Part shown: piece by piece, positions 36,401 to 46,129 of the stretch
How positions within the stretch are numbered: the stretch's first letter is position 1
How the letters are laid out: each line of letters starts with the position of its first letter
Assembly (NCBI RefSeq): GCF_001245615.1
Contig: NZ_CWKH01000002.1
Location: forward strand, 1,240,001 to 1,304,000
Reading direction: 5' to 3'
Source: Mycolicibacterium neworleansense
GTDB lineage: Bacteria; Actinomycetota; Actinomycetes; Mycobacteriales; Mycobacteriaceae
DNA length: 64,000 nucleotides
The notes under the pieces: generated by a model
What the model was told of the DNA's origin: nothing
The model's database searches: none
What the model saw: the letters and a program-made list of their open reading frames with translations, nothing else
Program-made: the position numbers and the translations under genes

Positions 36401-37859
36401 TCCGCGCGGTTTCCTCAAGCACACGTCCAAGGAGCTCCCGGTCCGCAGGCCGGTTCCGCTGCGCCTCAAGGACTGGAAAGAGGTCTACGAGGACTTCTCC
36501 CACGAGAAGCTGCAGAACCAGGCATCGCGATGCATGGACTGCGGTATTCCGTTCTGCCACAACGGCTGCCCGCTGGGGAACCTGATCCCCGAGTGGAACG
36601 ACCTGGTCTACAAGGACCGGTGGCGCGACGCGATCGAGCGGCTGCACGCCACCAACAACTTCCCGGAGTTCACCGGGCGGCTGTGCCCCGCTCCCTGTGA
36701 GGCCTCCTGCGTCCTGGGTATCAACCAGGATCCGGTGACCATCAAGCAGGTCGAGGTCGAGATCATCGACAACGCCTTCGACCAGGGCTGGGTCGTTCCG
36801 AAGATGCCCGACGTGCAGACCGGCAAGAAGGTCGCCGTCGTCGGGTCCGGGCCGGCCGGACTGGCCGCCGCCCAGCAGCTCACCCGGGCCGGCCACACCG
36901 TGACCGTGTTCGAGCGCGCCGACCGCATCGGCGGCCTGCTGCGCTACGGCATCCCCGAGTTCAAGATGGAAAAGCGCCACATCGACCGGCGTCTGGAACA
37001 GATGGCGGCCGAGGGAACGCAGTTCCGTCCCGGCGTCAACGTCGGCGTCGACATCACCGTCGCGCAGCTGCGGCTGAACTACGACGCGGTTGTGCTGGCC
37101 GGAGGTGCCACCGCTTGGCGTGACCTGCCGATCCCGGGCCGCGAGCTCGACGGCATCCACCAGGCCATGGAGTTCCTGCCCTGGGCCAACCGCGTCCAGC
37201 TCGGCGACGACGTCCTCGACGAGAACGGCCAGCCGCCGATCACCGCCAAGGACAAGCACGTCATCATCATCGGCGGTGGCGACACCGGCGCGGACTGCCT
37301 GGGCACCTCGCACCGTCAGGGCGCGGCCAGCATCCACCAGTTCGAGATCATGCCGCGCCCGCCGGAGACCCGCGCCGATTCGACCCCGTGGCCGACCTAC
37401 CCGCTGATGTTCCGGGTGTCCTCGGCCCACGAAGAGGGCGGCGAGCGCGTGTTCTCGGTCAACACCGAGGAATTCATCGGCGAGAACGGCCGCGTGACCG
37501 GCTTGCGCGCGCACGAGGTCAAGATGAACGCCGGCAAGTTCGAGAAGGTCGAAGGGACCGACTTCGAGCTCAAGGCCGACCTGGTGCTGCTCGCCATGGG
37601 CTTCGTCGGCCCCGAGAAGGAAGGTCTGCTGACCAAGCTCGGTGTCGAGCTGACCGACCGCGGCAACGTCTCCCGTGACGACAACTTCCAGACCACGGTG
37701 CCTGGCGTCTTCGTCGCCGGCGACATGGGTCGTGGGCAGTCGCTGATCGTGTGGGCGATCGCCGAGGGCCGGGCCGCCGCCGCGGGCGTGGACCGCTACC
37801 TGATGGGCAAGACCGCCCTGCCGGTGGTGATCAAGCCGACGGCTGCGCCGCAGCGCTAG
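36393..37859 (+). CDS. gltD: Glutamate synthase small subunit
   Basis: 488 residues. The N-terminal 4Fe-4S cysteines are [22 protein letters not shown] and [12 protein letters not shown]. The FAD site is [21 protein letters not shown] and the NADPH site [15 protein letters not shown]. GltD takes electrons from NADPH and passes them to GltB. It starts inside gltB and shares a CTAG stop with the convergent LuxR gene. Corresponds to Rv3858c. Confidence 0.98.
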   Translation: MADPRGFLKHTSKELPVRRPVPLRLKDWKEVYEDFSHEKLQNQASRCMDCGIPFCHNGCPLGNLIPEWNDLVYKDRWRDAIERLHATNNFPEFTGRLCPAPCEASCVLGINQDPVTIKQVEVEIIDNAFDQGWVVPKMPDVQTGKKVAVVGSGPAGLAAAQQLTRAGHTVTVFERADRIGGLLRYGIPEFKMEKRHIDRRLEQMAAEGTQFRPGVNVGVDITVAQLRLNYDAVVLAGGATAWRDLPIPGRELDGIHQAMEFLPWANRVQLGDDVLDENGQPPITAKDKHVIIIGGGDTGADCLGTSHRQGAASIHQFEIMPRPPETRADSTPWPTYPLMFRVSSAHEEGGERVFSVNTEEFIGENGRVTGLRAHEVKMNAGKFEKVEGTDFELKADLVLLAMGFVGPEKEGLLTKLGVELTDRGNVSRDDNFQTTVPGVFVAGDMGRGQSLIVWAIAEGRAAAAGVDRYLMGKTALPVVIKPTAAPQR

Positions 37860-38530
37860 TCACGCACGAGCCGGGTGACCAATTCGGTTCGTGAATGCAC
37901 GCCTGATTTTCGATAGACGTGCTGCAAATGGCTCTTCACCGTCGGAATGCTGATGAACAGGGCGCGCGAGATGTCGCTGTTGCTCGCGCCCTGGGCGAGT
38001 AGGTCGACCACGTCGCGTTCCCGAGCGGATAGTTTCCAATGTTCGGGAACGGCAGAGGAATTCGGTGCGCTCGGCAATTGGCCGAGCATGCGGTACGACT
38101 GCTCGACAAACCCGTGGGACTTCTGCAGGAACTGAATTTCGTCCCTTGTGAAGTCGCCGTCCTTGGCGCTTTTCAACAGGGAGACGCCGGCCACGATGCG
38201 ACCGGCGTGGCGCAGGTACAGCTCTGCCTCGTACCGGTAACCCATCGGACGGAAAAAGCCCGCGTAATAGTCGGTCCGATCCAACCGCTGCCCGAGGTCG
38301 TTCGACGTCGCCAGGTCGGCGCCCGACCCGGCGAACCTGCGGGGATGAAACGGGTCCAACTCGTGGAAGTAGCCGGTGTACGGGCCGTTCTCCTCGGGAC
38401 GGATCCGGTCGAACACGTGCTCGCCGGCATTCATGCCGCGGTCCACCGAGTAGAAGACCATGCCCGAGACGCGGACGAACCGGGACAGGAACGCCATCGT
38501 GTTGCGCTTGAACTCCGTGTTGCGGTCCAT
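37856..38530 (-). CDS. LuxR-type regulator, divergent from hydrolase operon
   Basis: 224 residues from ATG 38530, with AAAGGA six bases before. The C-terminal LuxR HTH is clear (LSARERDVVDLLAQGASNSDISRALFISIPTVKSHLQHVYRK, last 65 residues). The N-terminal 150 residues have an alpha/beta composition rich in Tyr and Phe and match no sensor family I recognise; no REC Asp or autoinducer motif is visible. It is divergent from the amidohydrolase operon (52-bp gap), so it is the likely activator of those genes. Its stop shares CTAG with the gltD stop. Confidence 0.88.
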   Translation of the reverse strand: MDRNTEFKRNTMAFLSRFVRVSGMVFYSVDRGMNAGEHVFDRIRPEENGPYTGYFHELDPFHPRRFAGSGADLATSNDLGQRLDRTDYYAGFFRPMGYRYEAELYLRHAGRIVAGVSLLKSAKDGDFTRDEIQFLQKSHGFVEQSYRMLGQLPSAPNSSAVPEHWKLSARERDVVDLLAQGASNSDISRALFISIPTVKSHLQHVYRKSGVHSRTELVTRLVRD

Positions 38531-38582
38531 GTCATCCTTTCGGACGATTCTCCCCAGGTCAGGCCGCTCATAGAGTGCCCAC

Positions 38583-40292
38583 GTGAGCAGAACAATCATC
38601 CGGTCTTCGAAGATCCTGACCTTCGACGATACGAGACCGGCCGCCGAAGCCATCCTGACCGAGGACGGCGTGATCCTCGAGGTCGGCAGCTTCGCCGACC
38701 TGGCCGAGTCGGCGGGTCCGGATATTCAGGTCATGGATGCCGGCAGCGCGGTGGTCATGCCGGGGCTGATCGACACCCACCCCCATGTCATGCACTTCGG
38801 CGCATTGCGCGGCGGCCTGGTCGAATTGAGCGATGCCCTCGATCACTCCGACATCGTCCAGCGGATCCGCGACCGCGCAGCCGAGACCCCTCCGGGCGAG
38901 TGGATCATCTGCACGCCTGTCGGCGAGGCCCACTACTTCATCCGGAGATCGTGGCGCGACCTCGCCGAACGCCGCCTGCCGGATCGTCATGTGCTCGACC
39001 GTGCGACCGCCGAGCACCCGGTGCTGATCCAGGCTTGGGCGCCACGGACCCCCAATGTCGTGGCGTTCAACAGTGCGGGCCTGCGCGCCGTCGGGCTGTC
39101 GGACTTCATCCCCGATCAGGTGTGCGACGTGGAGATCGACAAAGACGAGTCCGGGCGGCTGACCGGCATCCTGCGGGGGCCGGTCAACAACTACTACACA
39201 TACGACCCGTTCTGGGGCCAGATCCTGCTCAAGCTGCCACCGCTGAATCCCGACCACGCCGTGCCCGGTGTACTCGACGAGATGGCGAGGTTCTCCGCTC
39301 GGGGCGTGACCACCCTGTACGAGGGCCATGCCATGGAGCCGGTCCACCTGCAGATGTATCAGCACCTCCGCAGCGCCGGGCTGCTCACCATGCGCGTTCA
39401 AGCGACGTTCGACGTGGAGTCGGTGATCTTCTATCCCTTCGAACCGCTGTCGTTGTCCGAGTTCGACGAACGGTTGAAATCGCTTGCGCCCCAGGCATCC
39501 GATACCACCGACGAGCTGTTCCGAATCGCCGGTATGACAATCAGCCCCGGCGGGCCGTGTTTCGCAGGCCATTTCGCGATGCACGAAACGTACGCGGATC
39601 CGTTCGGCAGGCCCACGAAGGGAAATCGGTTCGTCTCGCTGAAGAAGGAAGAGTCGTTCGTCCGGTTCTGCGCGAAGAACGGGATCAGGGCGAACATCTG
39701 CATCGGGTCCTACCGGGAGCACGATGACTTCCTCGAGATCGCCGAACGTGTCGTCACCGAGCACGACTTCCGCGACCAGGCCTGGATTCTGCAGCACGCC
39801 ATCACCATCAGCCCCGATCATGTGCGCCGGTACAAGGCCCTCGGTTTTCAGATCACCACCTCCGTCGGATTCGCCTGGGGCAAGGGCGCGATGTACGACG
39901 AGCGCATCGGCCGCCACGTCTGGCGAGACATGGTGCCGCTGCGGCGCCTGCTGGACGCGGGTCTCGACGTCTCCGGCGGATCGGATTGGGGCCCCAAGAG
40001 CCCGTGGGAGCAGATTGCTCTGGCACAGACGCACGAGATCGCCGGAACCGACCTCCGCAACGACGGGCCTGATCAGGTCATCACGCGCATGGAGTCGCTT
40101 GCCATGTGGACCACGAGCGCCGCGAAGATCTTGGGCTGGAACGAGATCGGCTCCATCCGGCCGGGCAACCAGGCAGATCTGATCTTCGTCGACCGGGACC
40201 CGGCGACGTGTGGTGTCGAGGAGCTGAAACAGACGCGCGTCCACCGGACCGTGCTCGCGGGCAAGGTCGTCCACGACGACGGTGTGCTCTGA
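38583..40292 (+). CDS. Amidohydrolase family protein (YtcJ-like)
   Basis: Metal-dependent hydrolase of 569 residues starting at GTG 38583. The N-terminal beta-sandwich is followed by PGLIDTHPHVMHF (metal H-x-H), later histidine strands (AWILQHAI), SGGSDWGPKSPWEQI with the metal Asp, and a C-terminal IRPGNQADLIFVDRDP. This is the amidohydrolase_3 layout of YtcJ/N-acyl or cyclic amide hydrolases. It overlaps the amidase start by one base (TGATG). Substrate unknown; a ring or N-acyl amide would suit the operon. Confidence 0.9.
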   Translation: MSRTIIRSSKILTFDDTRPAAEAILTEDGVILEVGSFADLAESAGPDIQVMDAGSAVVMPGLIDTHPHVMHFGALRGGLVELSDALDHSDIVQRIRDRAAETPPGEWIICTPVGEAHYFIRRSWRDLAERRLPDRHVLDRATAEHPVLIQAWAPRTPNVVAFNSAGLRAVGLSDFIPDQVCDVEIDKDESGRLTGILRGPVNNYYTYDPFWGQILLKLPPLNPDHAVPGVLDEMARFSARGVTTLYEGHAMEPVHLQMYQHLRSAGLLTMRVQATFDVESVIFYPFEPLSLSEFDERLKSLAPQASDTTDELFRIAGMTISPGGPCFAGHFAMHETYADPFGRPTKGNRFVSLKKEESFVRFCAKNGIRANICIGSYREHDDFLEIAERVVTEHDFRDQAWILQHAITISPDHVRRYKALGFQITTSVGFAWGKGAMYDERIGRHVWRDMVPLRRLLDAGLDVSGGSDWGPKSPWEQIALAQTHEIAGTDLRNDGPDQVITRMESLAMWTTSAAKILGWNEIGSIRPGNQADLIFVDRDPATCGVEELKQTRVHRTVLAGKVVHDDGVL

Positions 40293-41728
40293 TGAAACCA
40301 GACGAATACGCGCGCCACGACGCGACCGGCCTCGCTGAACTGATCCGCGACGAGCAGGTCTCGATCGGCGAAGTCCATGATGCGGCCCGCAGCGCGATCG
40401 AGGCGGTCAACCCGGTGCTCAACGCCGTGGTGGCCGGGCCGTGGGAGGCCGCGCTCGACTGCGACGGCCAGGGGATGTTCGGCGGGGTTCCGTTCGCGCT
40501 CAAGGATTTCGCGATCCACGCCGCCGGAGTGCCGACGCGCTTCGGCACCCGGCTGGCCGGGCCTGGCGTGGCGTTTCCGCACGACACGGAACTGATGACG
40601 CGATTCCGCGCGGCCGGGCTGGGCACTCTGGCGCTGACCACCACGCCGGAGTTCGCGTTCAACGGGAACACCGAGCCCGTCGCACACGGGTCTACCCGCA
40701 ACCCGTGGGATCCAACGCGCAGTGCCGGCGGTTCCAGTGGTGGCTCGGCAGTGCTTGTGGCGGCCCGCGCCCTTCCGATGGCACACGCCACCGATGGCGG
40801 CGGATCGATCCGAATTCCGGCTTCCGCCAACGGATTGGTCGGGTTGAAGCCGAGCCGTGGCCGGGTACCTGCCGGGCCGGACACGAGCGAGCCGCTGTCG
40901 GGGTTGGGTGCCGAATTCGGATTGACGCGGTCGGTGCGCGACTGTGCGGCGCTACTGGATGCGGTCTGTGGGCCGGCTCCCGGGGACAAGTACATCATCC
41001 GCGACCCGCAGCGACCCTACGTCGAGGAGCTCGGCCGGGACCCCGGGCGATTGCGCATCGCGATTCACACCGAGTCCTGGTCCGGCGGGCCGGTCGACGA
41101 GGAGGTATCCGAAGCGGTGGCGGCGGCCGGGAACGTGCTGGAAGGGCTGGGCCACCACGTCCGCCCGGATTCACCGGTCTTCGACTGGGATCGGTTCGTC
41201 GACGCCAACCTCCCGGTGTGGAGCGTGTCTTTGGCCGAAGGCATCGACGCGCTTGCCGCTGCGCTGGGAACCCCACCCGGCCCCGACAACCTCGAGGCGA
41301 CGACCCTGGCCTGTGCGGAGTACGGCCGACGCGTCCCGGCCACCGAGCTGGGTGCAGCCCTTGCCGTCCTCAACCAGGTTTCGCGGGCGGTCGGAACGTT
41401 TTTCACCGACTACGATCTGCTGCTGACCCCCACGCTGAGCCAGCCGCCTCAACCGCTGGGGGAGCTCGACGCCGACGACGCGTCGCTCTCACCTCGTCAA
41501 TGGATGCAGAAGCTGCTCGGCGTCTGTTCTTTCACCCCGCTGTTCAATGCCACCGGTGGACCGGCGATCAGCCTGCCGCTGGGGTGGACCCGGTCCGGGC
41601 TGCCGATCGGCGTCCAACTTGCCGCGCCCATGTGTGACGAGGGCACCCTGATCGCCGTTGCGGCCCAACTGGAAACGGCGATGCCATGGACCCATCGAGT
41701 ACCGAAAGTGAACGCCTGTGGACACTGA
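40292..41728 (+). CDS. Amidase signature family enzyme
   Basis: 478 residues from ATG 40292, which overlaps the preceding TGA by one base. The Ser-cisSer-Lys triad is complete: Lys71 in FALKDF, Ser148/149 in GGSSGG and nucleophile Ser172 in DGGGSIRIPAS. It hydrolyses an amide to acid and ammonia. Its last 11 bp overlap the nitrilase gene. No signal peptide. Substrate unknown; the gene order suggests it acts after ring opening by the amidohydrolase. Confidence 0.93.
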   Translation: MKPDEYARHDATGLAELIRDEQVSIGEVHDAARSAIEAVNPVLNAVVAGPWEAALDCDGQGMFGGVPFALKDFAIHAAGVPTRFGTRLAGPGVAFPHDTELMTRFRAAGLGTLALTTTPEFAFNGNTEPVAHGSTRNPWDPTRSAGGSSGGSAVLVAARALPMAHATDGGGSIRIPASANGLVGLKPSRGRVPAGPDTSEPLSGLGAEFGLTRSVRDCAALLDAVCGPAPGDKYIIRDPQRPYVEELGRDPGRLRIAIHTESWSGGPVDEEVSEAVAAAGNVLEGLGHHVRPDSPVFDWDRFVDANLPVWSVSLAEGIDALAAALGTPPGPDNLEATTLACAEYGRRVPATELGAALAVLNQVSRAVGTFFTDYDLLLTPTLSQPPQPLGELDADDASLSPRQWMQKLLGVCSFTPLFNATGGPAISLPLGWTRSGLPIGVQLAAPMCDEGTLIAVAAQLETAMPWTHRVPKVNACGH

Positions 41729-42851
41729 CAACGCCGGGACACCCATAGCCCCGTATCTGGCCGTGGGACTTTCGACCGTGGTCCGCAATATCGAACGGCG
41801 GTCGCAGATCCAGGCGAACCTCGACGTCATCGAGGACACCGTCCACGCCGCGGTATCCACGGTTTCGATCAACATGCCGGTCAAGCTGGTAGCCCTCGCC
41901 GAGGGCGCGTTGACGGGGTTCGGAGATGAGGCATTCGACATTCCTCACGTGCAGGCCGCGCGGGAGATGTTCATCGACATCCCGGGCCCCGAGACCGAGC
42001 GCCTGGGGTCCCTGGCCAGACAGCACGGGATCTACCTCATCGCGCAATGCAAGGCGCGGTGGCCCGAGGTGATGCCGGACCGCTACTTCAACTCGATGAT
42101 CGTGATCTCCCCGGCCGGTGAAGTCGTCCATCGCGCGACCAAGAATCACGTCTGGTGCCGCGAACGGTCCTGCACGCCGCACGACGTGTACGACCGATGG
42201 GTCGAACTGTTCGGCGACGGGCTCGATGCGTTTTATCCCGTGCTGCGCACCCCGGACATCGGTGTCATCGGCACGATCTGCTGCAGCGACGGCGAGTATC
42301 CGGAAGCGGTGCGGGCGTTGGCATTCCAAGGTGCCGAGGTGGTGTACCGGCCCAGCGAGGCCGTCCCCATGACGCAGGCCGGCCCCGACGCGGGCGGGAC
42401 CTGGCTGCTGCAGAACCGCGCCCATGCGCATTTCAACAGCCTCTACATGCTCTGCCCGAACACCGGTCCGGTCTATCCGACGCAGGCCGCCGCGCAGCCC
42501 TTCGACATCGCCGGCGGCAATTCGCACATCGTGGACTACAACGGTGCGGTGCTCGGCCACACCGTCTCCGGATACAACTCCGTGGTGGCCGGCGTGATCG
42601 ACATCGAGGCGCTACGCCAGTTCCGGGTGATGAATCTGAACTCCAACTGGCTCAAAGACCTTCGCACCGAGATCTTTCGCGGAATGTACGACGAGCCGAT
42701 CCACCCGATGAATCTGTGGCTCGACCGCGAGCCGGTGCCGCACGCCGAGGCCGACGAGATCTACCGGGCGAACATCGCACGCCTGGTCGCCCGCGGGGCG
42801 TACGCCGAGCCGGCGCACCGTTTCCCCGGTGCCGGCATTCGGATTCCCTGA
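41718..42851 (+). CDS. Nitrilase/carbon-nitrogen hydrolase family enzyme
   Basis: 377 residues from GTG 41718. The Glu-Lys-Cys triad is Glu62 (VALAEGAL), Lys142 (RATKNHVW) and Cys188 (GTICCSDGEYPE). A long N-terminal segment and a C-terminal extension of about 60 residues (LRTEIFRGMYDEP) go beyond the basic domain. The branch could be amidase, ureidase or nitrilase. It ends the operon; the GT87 gene follows 42 bp later and is probably separate. Confidence 0.92.
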   Translation: MDTDNAGTPIAPYLAVGLSTVVRNIERRSQIQANLDVIEDTVHAAVSTVSINMPVKLVALAEGALTGFGDEAFDIPHVQAAREMFIDIPGPETERLGSLARQHGIYLIAQCKARWPEVMPDRYFNSMIVISPAGEVVHRATKNHVWCRERSCTPHDVYDRWVELFGDGLDAFYPVLRTPDIGVIGTICCSDGEYPEAVRALAFQGAEVVYRPSEAVPMTQAGPDAGGTWLLQNRAHAHFNSLYMLCPNTGPVYPTQAAAQPFDIAGGNSHIVDYNGAVLGHTVSGYNSVVAGVIDIEALRQFRVMNLNSNWLKDLRTEIFRGMYDEPIHPMNLWLDREPVPHAEADEIYRANIARLVARGAYAEPAHRFPGAGIRIP

Positions 42852-42893
42852 ACCTCTGGAAAAGTTGCCACGGTGCATACCGGGGGTGCAGGG

Positions 42894-44192
42894 ATGAGGC
42901 TGCGACGCCGCGTCGTCGCGGCCACGGTGATCGTGGCGGCGCTGGCACTGCTGGCGCACAACCAGCTGGTGCCGTTCGGCGCGCATTTTTTCGGCTTGAC
43001 CGGGAACAACTTCGACCTGGACACCTATCGGGCGGCGGTACACGCGTCCTGGGACGGTAGGAGCCTGTACGCCGAACCGGCGCTGCGCGGGGCCTGGTTC
43101 GTCTACCCACCGTTCGCGACCTTCGTCCTCGCGCCGCTGGCCTGGCTCGGCTTCGATGTCGCCAAGTACCTTCTGCTGGCCTTGTCGATCGGCCTGCTGG
43201 CGCTCATCGCGTGGCGCATCATGCGGTTGGCCGGAGTGCGTACGGGCCTGGGGCTCGTCGTGATGAGCGCCGCGCTCGCGGTGACCGTCATCGACGTCGA
43301 ACCGGTGCAGGCGACCCTGTGGTGGGGCCAGATCAACGTCCTGTTGATGGCGGTGGTGCTGCTGGATCTGTTGCGGCCCACCCATGCCCGGTGGCGGGGG
43401 ATCGGCCTGGGGATCGCCGCGGGTATCAAGCTCACCCCGCTCGTGTTCTTGCCGTATCTGTTGCTCACCCGGCAATGGCGGGCTTCGGCCATCGCGGCAG
43501 TGACTTTCGTTGCAACCGCGGTGTCCACCTGGCTGTTCCTGCCGCGAGACAGTGCGTGGTTCTGGAGTCACCTCGGCGACACCGCCCACATCAGCTCCAT
43601 CGATCACCTGGCCAACCAGTCGATCAACGGATTCCTCGCCCGGTTCTTCGCGCCCGACCCGCGGCCGGAGTGGTTGTGGATCGGGCTGAGCCTGCTGGTG
43701 GCCGCCGCCGGTTTCGTCGTCGCGGTATGGGCGCACCGACGAGGGGAACGGGCGCTGGCGGTGGTGCTGGTCGGGCTGACGGGTTGCGCGGTATCGCCGT
43801 TCAGCTGGGCGGCGCACTGGGTGTGGTTCGCCCCGGCGGTCTTCTGGCTGATCGCGAAAGCGTGCACGACGCAAGGCGTGTGGGCCCGAGGCTGGATGTA
43901 CCGGGCAGCCGGCCTGTACGCAATGGTGTTCATGTGGACGCTGCATCGTCCGGGGCGCGACCACAGCGCCATGTACTTCAGTGGCGTGTACTGGAACTTC
44001 CTGGACCTGCGGCGCTCTTGGGTCGGCCAACTGGCGAGCGGCTGGTATCCGCTGACATTCCTGTGCTTCATGGCCGTGGCGGCGGGCTGGTTGCGGCTGA
44101 GCACGATCGCGATGACGCCGGACGACCTCGGCGACTATCCGCCAGAGTTTCTCGATGAGGAGCTGGCGCAGTTTGAGAGATCTCTTAATTAA
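42894..44192 (+). CDS. GT87-family membrane glycosyltransferase (mannosyltransferase-like)
   Basis: 432 residues from ATG 42894 (in-frame GTG 42873 is an alternative). About eleven transmembrane helices and a DLDTYRAAV acidic pair in the first extracytoplasmic loop, as in GT-C/DUF2029 polyprenol-phosphomannose-dependent enzymes of LM/LAM synthesis. A short charged C-terminal tail follows. Its place in lipoglycan assembly is inference. Confidence 0.9.
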   Translation: MRLRRRVVAATVIVAALALLAHNQLVPFGAHFFGLTGNNFDLDTYRAAVHASWDGRSLYAEPALRGAWFVYPPFATFVLAPLAWLGFDVAKYLLLALSIGLLALIAWRIMRLAGVRTGLGLVVMSAALAVTVIDVEPVQATLWWGQINVLLMAVVLLDLLRPTHARWRGIGLGIAAGIKLTPLVFLPYLLLTRQWRASAIAAVTFVATAVSTWLFLPRDSAWFWSHLGDTAHISSIDHLANQSINGFLARFFAPDPRPEWLWIGLSLLVAAAGFVVAVWAHRRGERALAVVLVGLTGCAVSPFSWAAHWVWFAPAVFWLIAKACTTQGVWARGWMYRAAGLYAMVFMWTLHRPGRDHSAMYFSGVYWNFLDLRRSWVGQLASGWYPLTFLCFMAVAAGWLRLSTIAMTPDDLGDYPPEFLDEELAQFERSLN

Positions 44193-44196
44193 CTGT

Positions 44197-44212
44197 TGTG
44201 TGGTGCATCACA
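44197..44212. promoter_or_regulatory. Candidate CRP box
   Basis: TGTGT-GGTGCA-TCACA fits the mycobacterial CRP consensus TGTGA-N6-TCACA at 9 of 10 fixed bases. It lies about 220 bp before the small-protein gene at 44434. Confidence 0.45.
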
Positions 44213-44433
44213 GCGGGGGTACGCGCTACCCGGGCGGTAAAAGTGATCCACATCTCTTTTCGGACCCATTTCACCGCCACATTTGTCCCAGGAGTCCCAC
44301 TAGAAACATCGGATTATTTTTCGGCGTGGCTCACACTGTTTGCCGAATGTCGGGTATCTAATGACGTGGTGAGAGTGCTGCGGTAACGTGGAACTACGGG
44401 TACAGCTACCAGTAAGTCGCAGGAGTGATCACC

Positions 44434-44574
44434 GTGTACATCAATCCGATCAGTCGGTCACGGATGACTCGTATTGCCTGGTCATTGTTCCGTCATCCGA
44501 TGAAGAGCCGTGAGTTCCCGGCCAAGAACGAACGCTTGGTCACGGCTGACGAGCTACTTCGTTTCGGGGTCTGA
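44434..44574 (+). CDS. Small protein of 46 residues
   Basis: Begins MYINPISRSRMTRIAWSLF and ends in EELLRFGV-like residues (TADELLRFGV). It is basic in the first half, acidic at the end, without signal or clear transmembrane helix. An AGGAG stands 8 bases before GTG 44434; GTG 44425 is in frame and would add three residues. A hairpin follows at 44597. The good ribosome site, the sensible composition and the isolated terminator argue that it is real. Function unknown. Confidence 0.7.
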   Translation: MYINPISRSRMTRIAWSLFRHPMKSREFPAKNERLVTADELLRFGV

Positions 44575-44596
44575 CGAGTATCCGTCGAATGCGCAA

Positions 44597-44634
44597 CGCC
44601 CTCGAACCAGCGTGACTGCGCTGATCCGAGGGCG
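44597..44634. terminator. Hairpin terminator between small-protein gene and LLM oxidoreductase
   Basis: CGCCCTCG pairs with CGAGGGCG, and inside it CAGCG pairs with CGCTG, giving a two-part stem between converging stop codons. No strong U-tract. Confidence 0.6.
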
Positions 44635-44646
44635 TAGCTGTATGTG

Positions 44647-45498
44647 TCAGTGGGTCAGCTGACCCGACTCCCTGATCGCCTCCGCCAGCGGCTCCAGCAC
44701 GGCGGGGTCGTAGGGCGGCGGCAGGTAGATGATCGCCAGGTCCAGCCCCTCGGCGCCCAGCGCGGCGGCCTCGTCGACCACCTTCGTGAAGTCGTGATCC
44801 GCACCGAGCCGCACGTGCGCCGACAAGGTGATCTCTTTGGGGTCGCGGCCGATGTCGGCGCAGTGCGCGGCCAGCACGTCGCGCTTGCGGGCGAATTCCT
44901 CGGGCGGGCCGCCCACGAAGTTCCAGTGGTCGGCGTATTGCGCGGTGATGCGCAGGGTCCGCTTCTCGCCGCTTCCGCCGATACAGAACGGCGGATGTGG
45001 CTGCTGCGGGCCTTTCGGCTCGTTGCGAGCGTCTTTGAGTTGGTAGAACTTTCCGTCGAACGTCGTCGTCTCCTGCGTCAGCAGCCCCTTGAGAACCTGG
45101 CAGGCTTCCTCGAATCGGTCGAAGCGCTCTTTGATCGAACCCAGTTCGATGCCGTAGGCGCCGGACTCCTCCTCGTTCCAGCCGGCTCCGATGCCCAGTT
45201 CCAGGCGTCCGTTGGAGACGATGTCGAGTGCGGAGGCCATGTTCGCCAGCACGGCGGGATGGCGGTAGTGGATGCCGGTGACGAGCACGCCGACGCGCAA
45301 CCGCTCAGTGGCCTGCGCCAGCGCGGTCAGCGTCGTCCAGCCCTCGAGGCAGGGGCCCGAGGAGTCGGAGAAGATCGGATAGAAGTGGTCGAACGTCCAG
45401 CCGGATTCGAAGACGTCGATCGTGTCGGCAGCTTTCCAGATGGCAAGCATGTCGGCCCAGGTCGTGTTCTGCGGGGAAGTCTTGAAGGCGAATCGCAC
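44647..45498 (-). CDS. LLM-class F420-dependent oxidoreductase
   Basis: 283 residues from GTG 45498; the frame upstream to 45720 belongs to a shadow. The luciferase-like barrel begins VRFAFKTSPQNTTWADM, with GILVTG-type strand (VGVLVTGIHYRHPAVLANMASALDIVSNGRLELGIGAGWNEEE) typical of F420-binding actinobacterial LLM enzymes. Hydride transfer to an unknown substrate is the expected reaction. Divergent from the isomerase-like gene by 61 bp. Confidence 0.9.
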   Translation of the reverse strand: MRFAFKTSPQNTTWADMLAIWKAADTIDVFESGWTFDHFYPIFSDSSGPCLEGWTTLTALAQATERLRVGVLVTGIHYRHPAVLANMASALDIVSNGRLELGIGAGWNEEESGAYGIELGSIKERFDRFEEACQVLKGLLTQETTTFDGKFYQLKDARNEPKGPQQPHPPFCIGGSGEKRTLRITAQYADHWNFVGGPPEEFARKRDVLAAHCADIGRDPKEITLSAHVRLGADHDFTKVVDEAAALGAEGLDLAIIYLPPPYDPAVLEPLAEAIRESGQLTH

Positions 45499-45559
45499 AA
45501 CACTCCAAACTAGCCACGTAAGCCGATTAATTCCTGCGCGGCGACAGGTCTTCACTTTC

Positions 45560-46129
45560 ATGGTCGAGTTGATGAAAGCCTGTGAGCGCACTGCGAAACT
45601 GCTGGATAACGTGCGGGATGAGGATTTCGGCGGGCGTACACCGTGCGAGAAATTGTCGGTCGCCGAATTGGTGGCGCACATCGGCGGGCTGGCGCCAGCC
45701 TTCGCCGCGGCGGCCCGCAAGGAATTCGGCCCACTGACCGATACGCCCCCCGATGACAGCGCCTACCGGCTCGATGACGATTGGCGCACCCGATACCCCG
45801 ATGAGCTTGCCCGCCTCGCCGCGGCCTGGCAGGCACCGGACGCGTGGGACGGGATGACCCGCATCGCCGGTTTCGACCTGCCGGGAGAAGTGGCCGGGAC
45901 GATCGCGCTGACCGAGGTGGTGATTCACGGCTGGGACCTCGCCCGCGCCACCGGCCAGCCCTATGACGTCGACGATGACGACGTGCAAGCCGTGCTGTCC
46001 CATGTCACCGCGGTCGCCGCCGAGGGTCCGGCCGAGGGATTGTTCGGTCCCGCGGTGCCGGTGGCCGGTGACGCATCCCCGTTCGAACGCGCGTTGGCGC
46101 TCAGCGGCCGGGACCCACGCGGCTCCTGA
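45560..46129 (+). CDS. Maleylpyruvate isomerase N-terminal domain (TIGR03086) protein
   Basis: 189 residues from ATG 45560. It has the DinB-like helical bundle of MDMPI_N proteins (VELMKACERTAKLLDNVRDEDF, SVAELVAHIGGLA, VVIHGWDLARATGQP). The H-G-W-D-L-A motif contains the usual metal-binding His. Family members are thought to use mycothiol. No adjacent pathway gene identifies the substrate. Confidence 0.9.
   Translation: MVELMKACERTAKLLDNVRDEDFGGRTPCEKLSVAELVAHIGGLAPAFAAAARKEFGPLTDTPPDDSAYRLDDDWRTRYPDELARLAAAWQAPDAWDGMTRIAGFDLPGEVAGTIALTEVVIHGWDLARATGQPYDVDDDDVQAVLSHVTAVAAEGPAEGLFGPAVPVAGDASPFERALALSGRDPRGS

Noticed and set aside
44155..44361. 68-codon frame after the GT87 gene
   Set aside because: It begins inside the GT87 gene, has no ribosome site, and does not resemble a protein.
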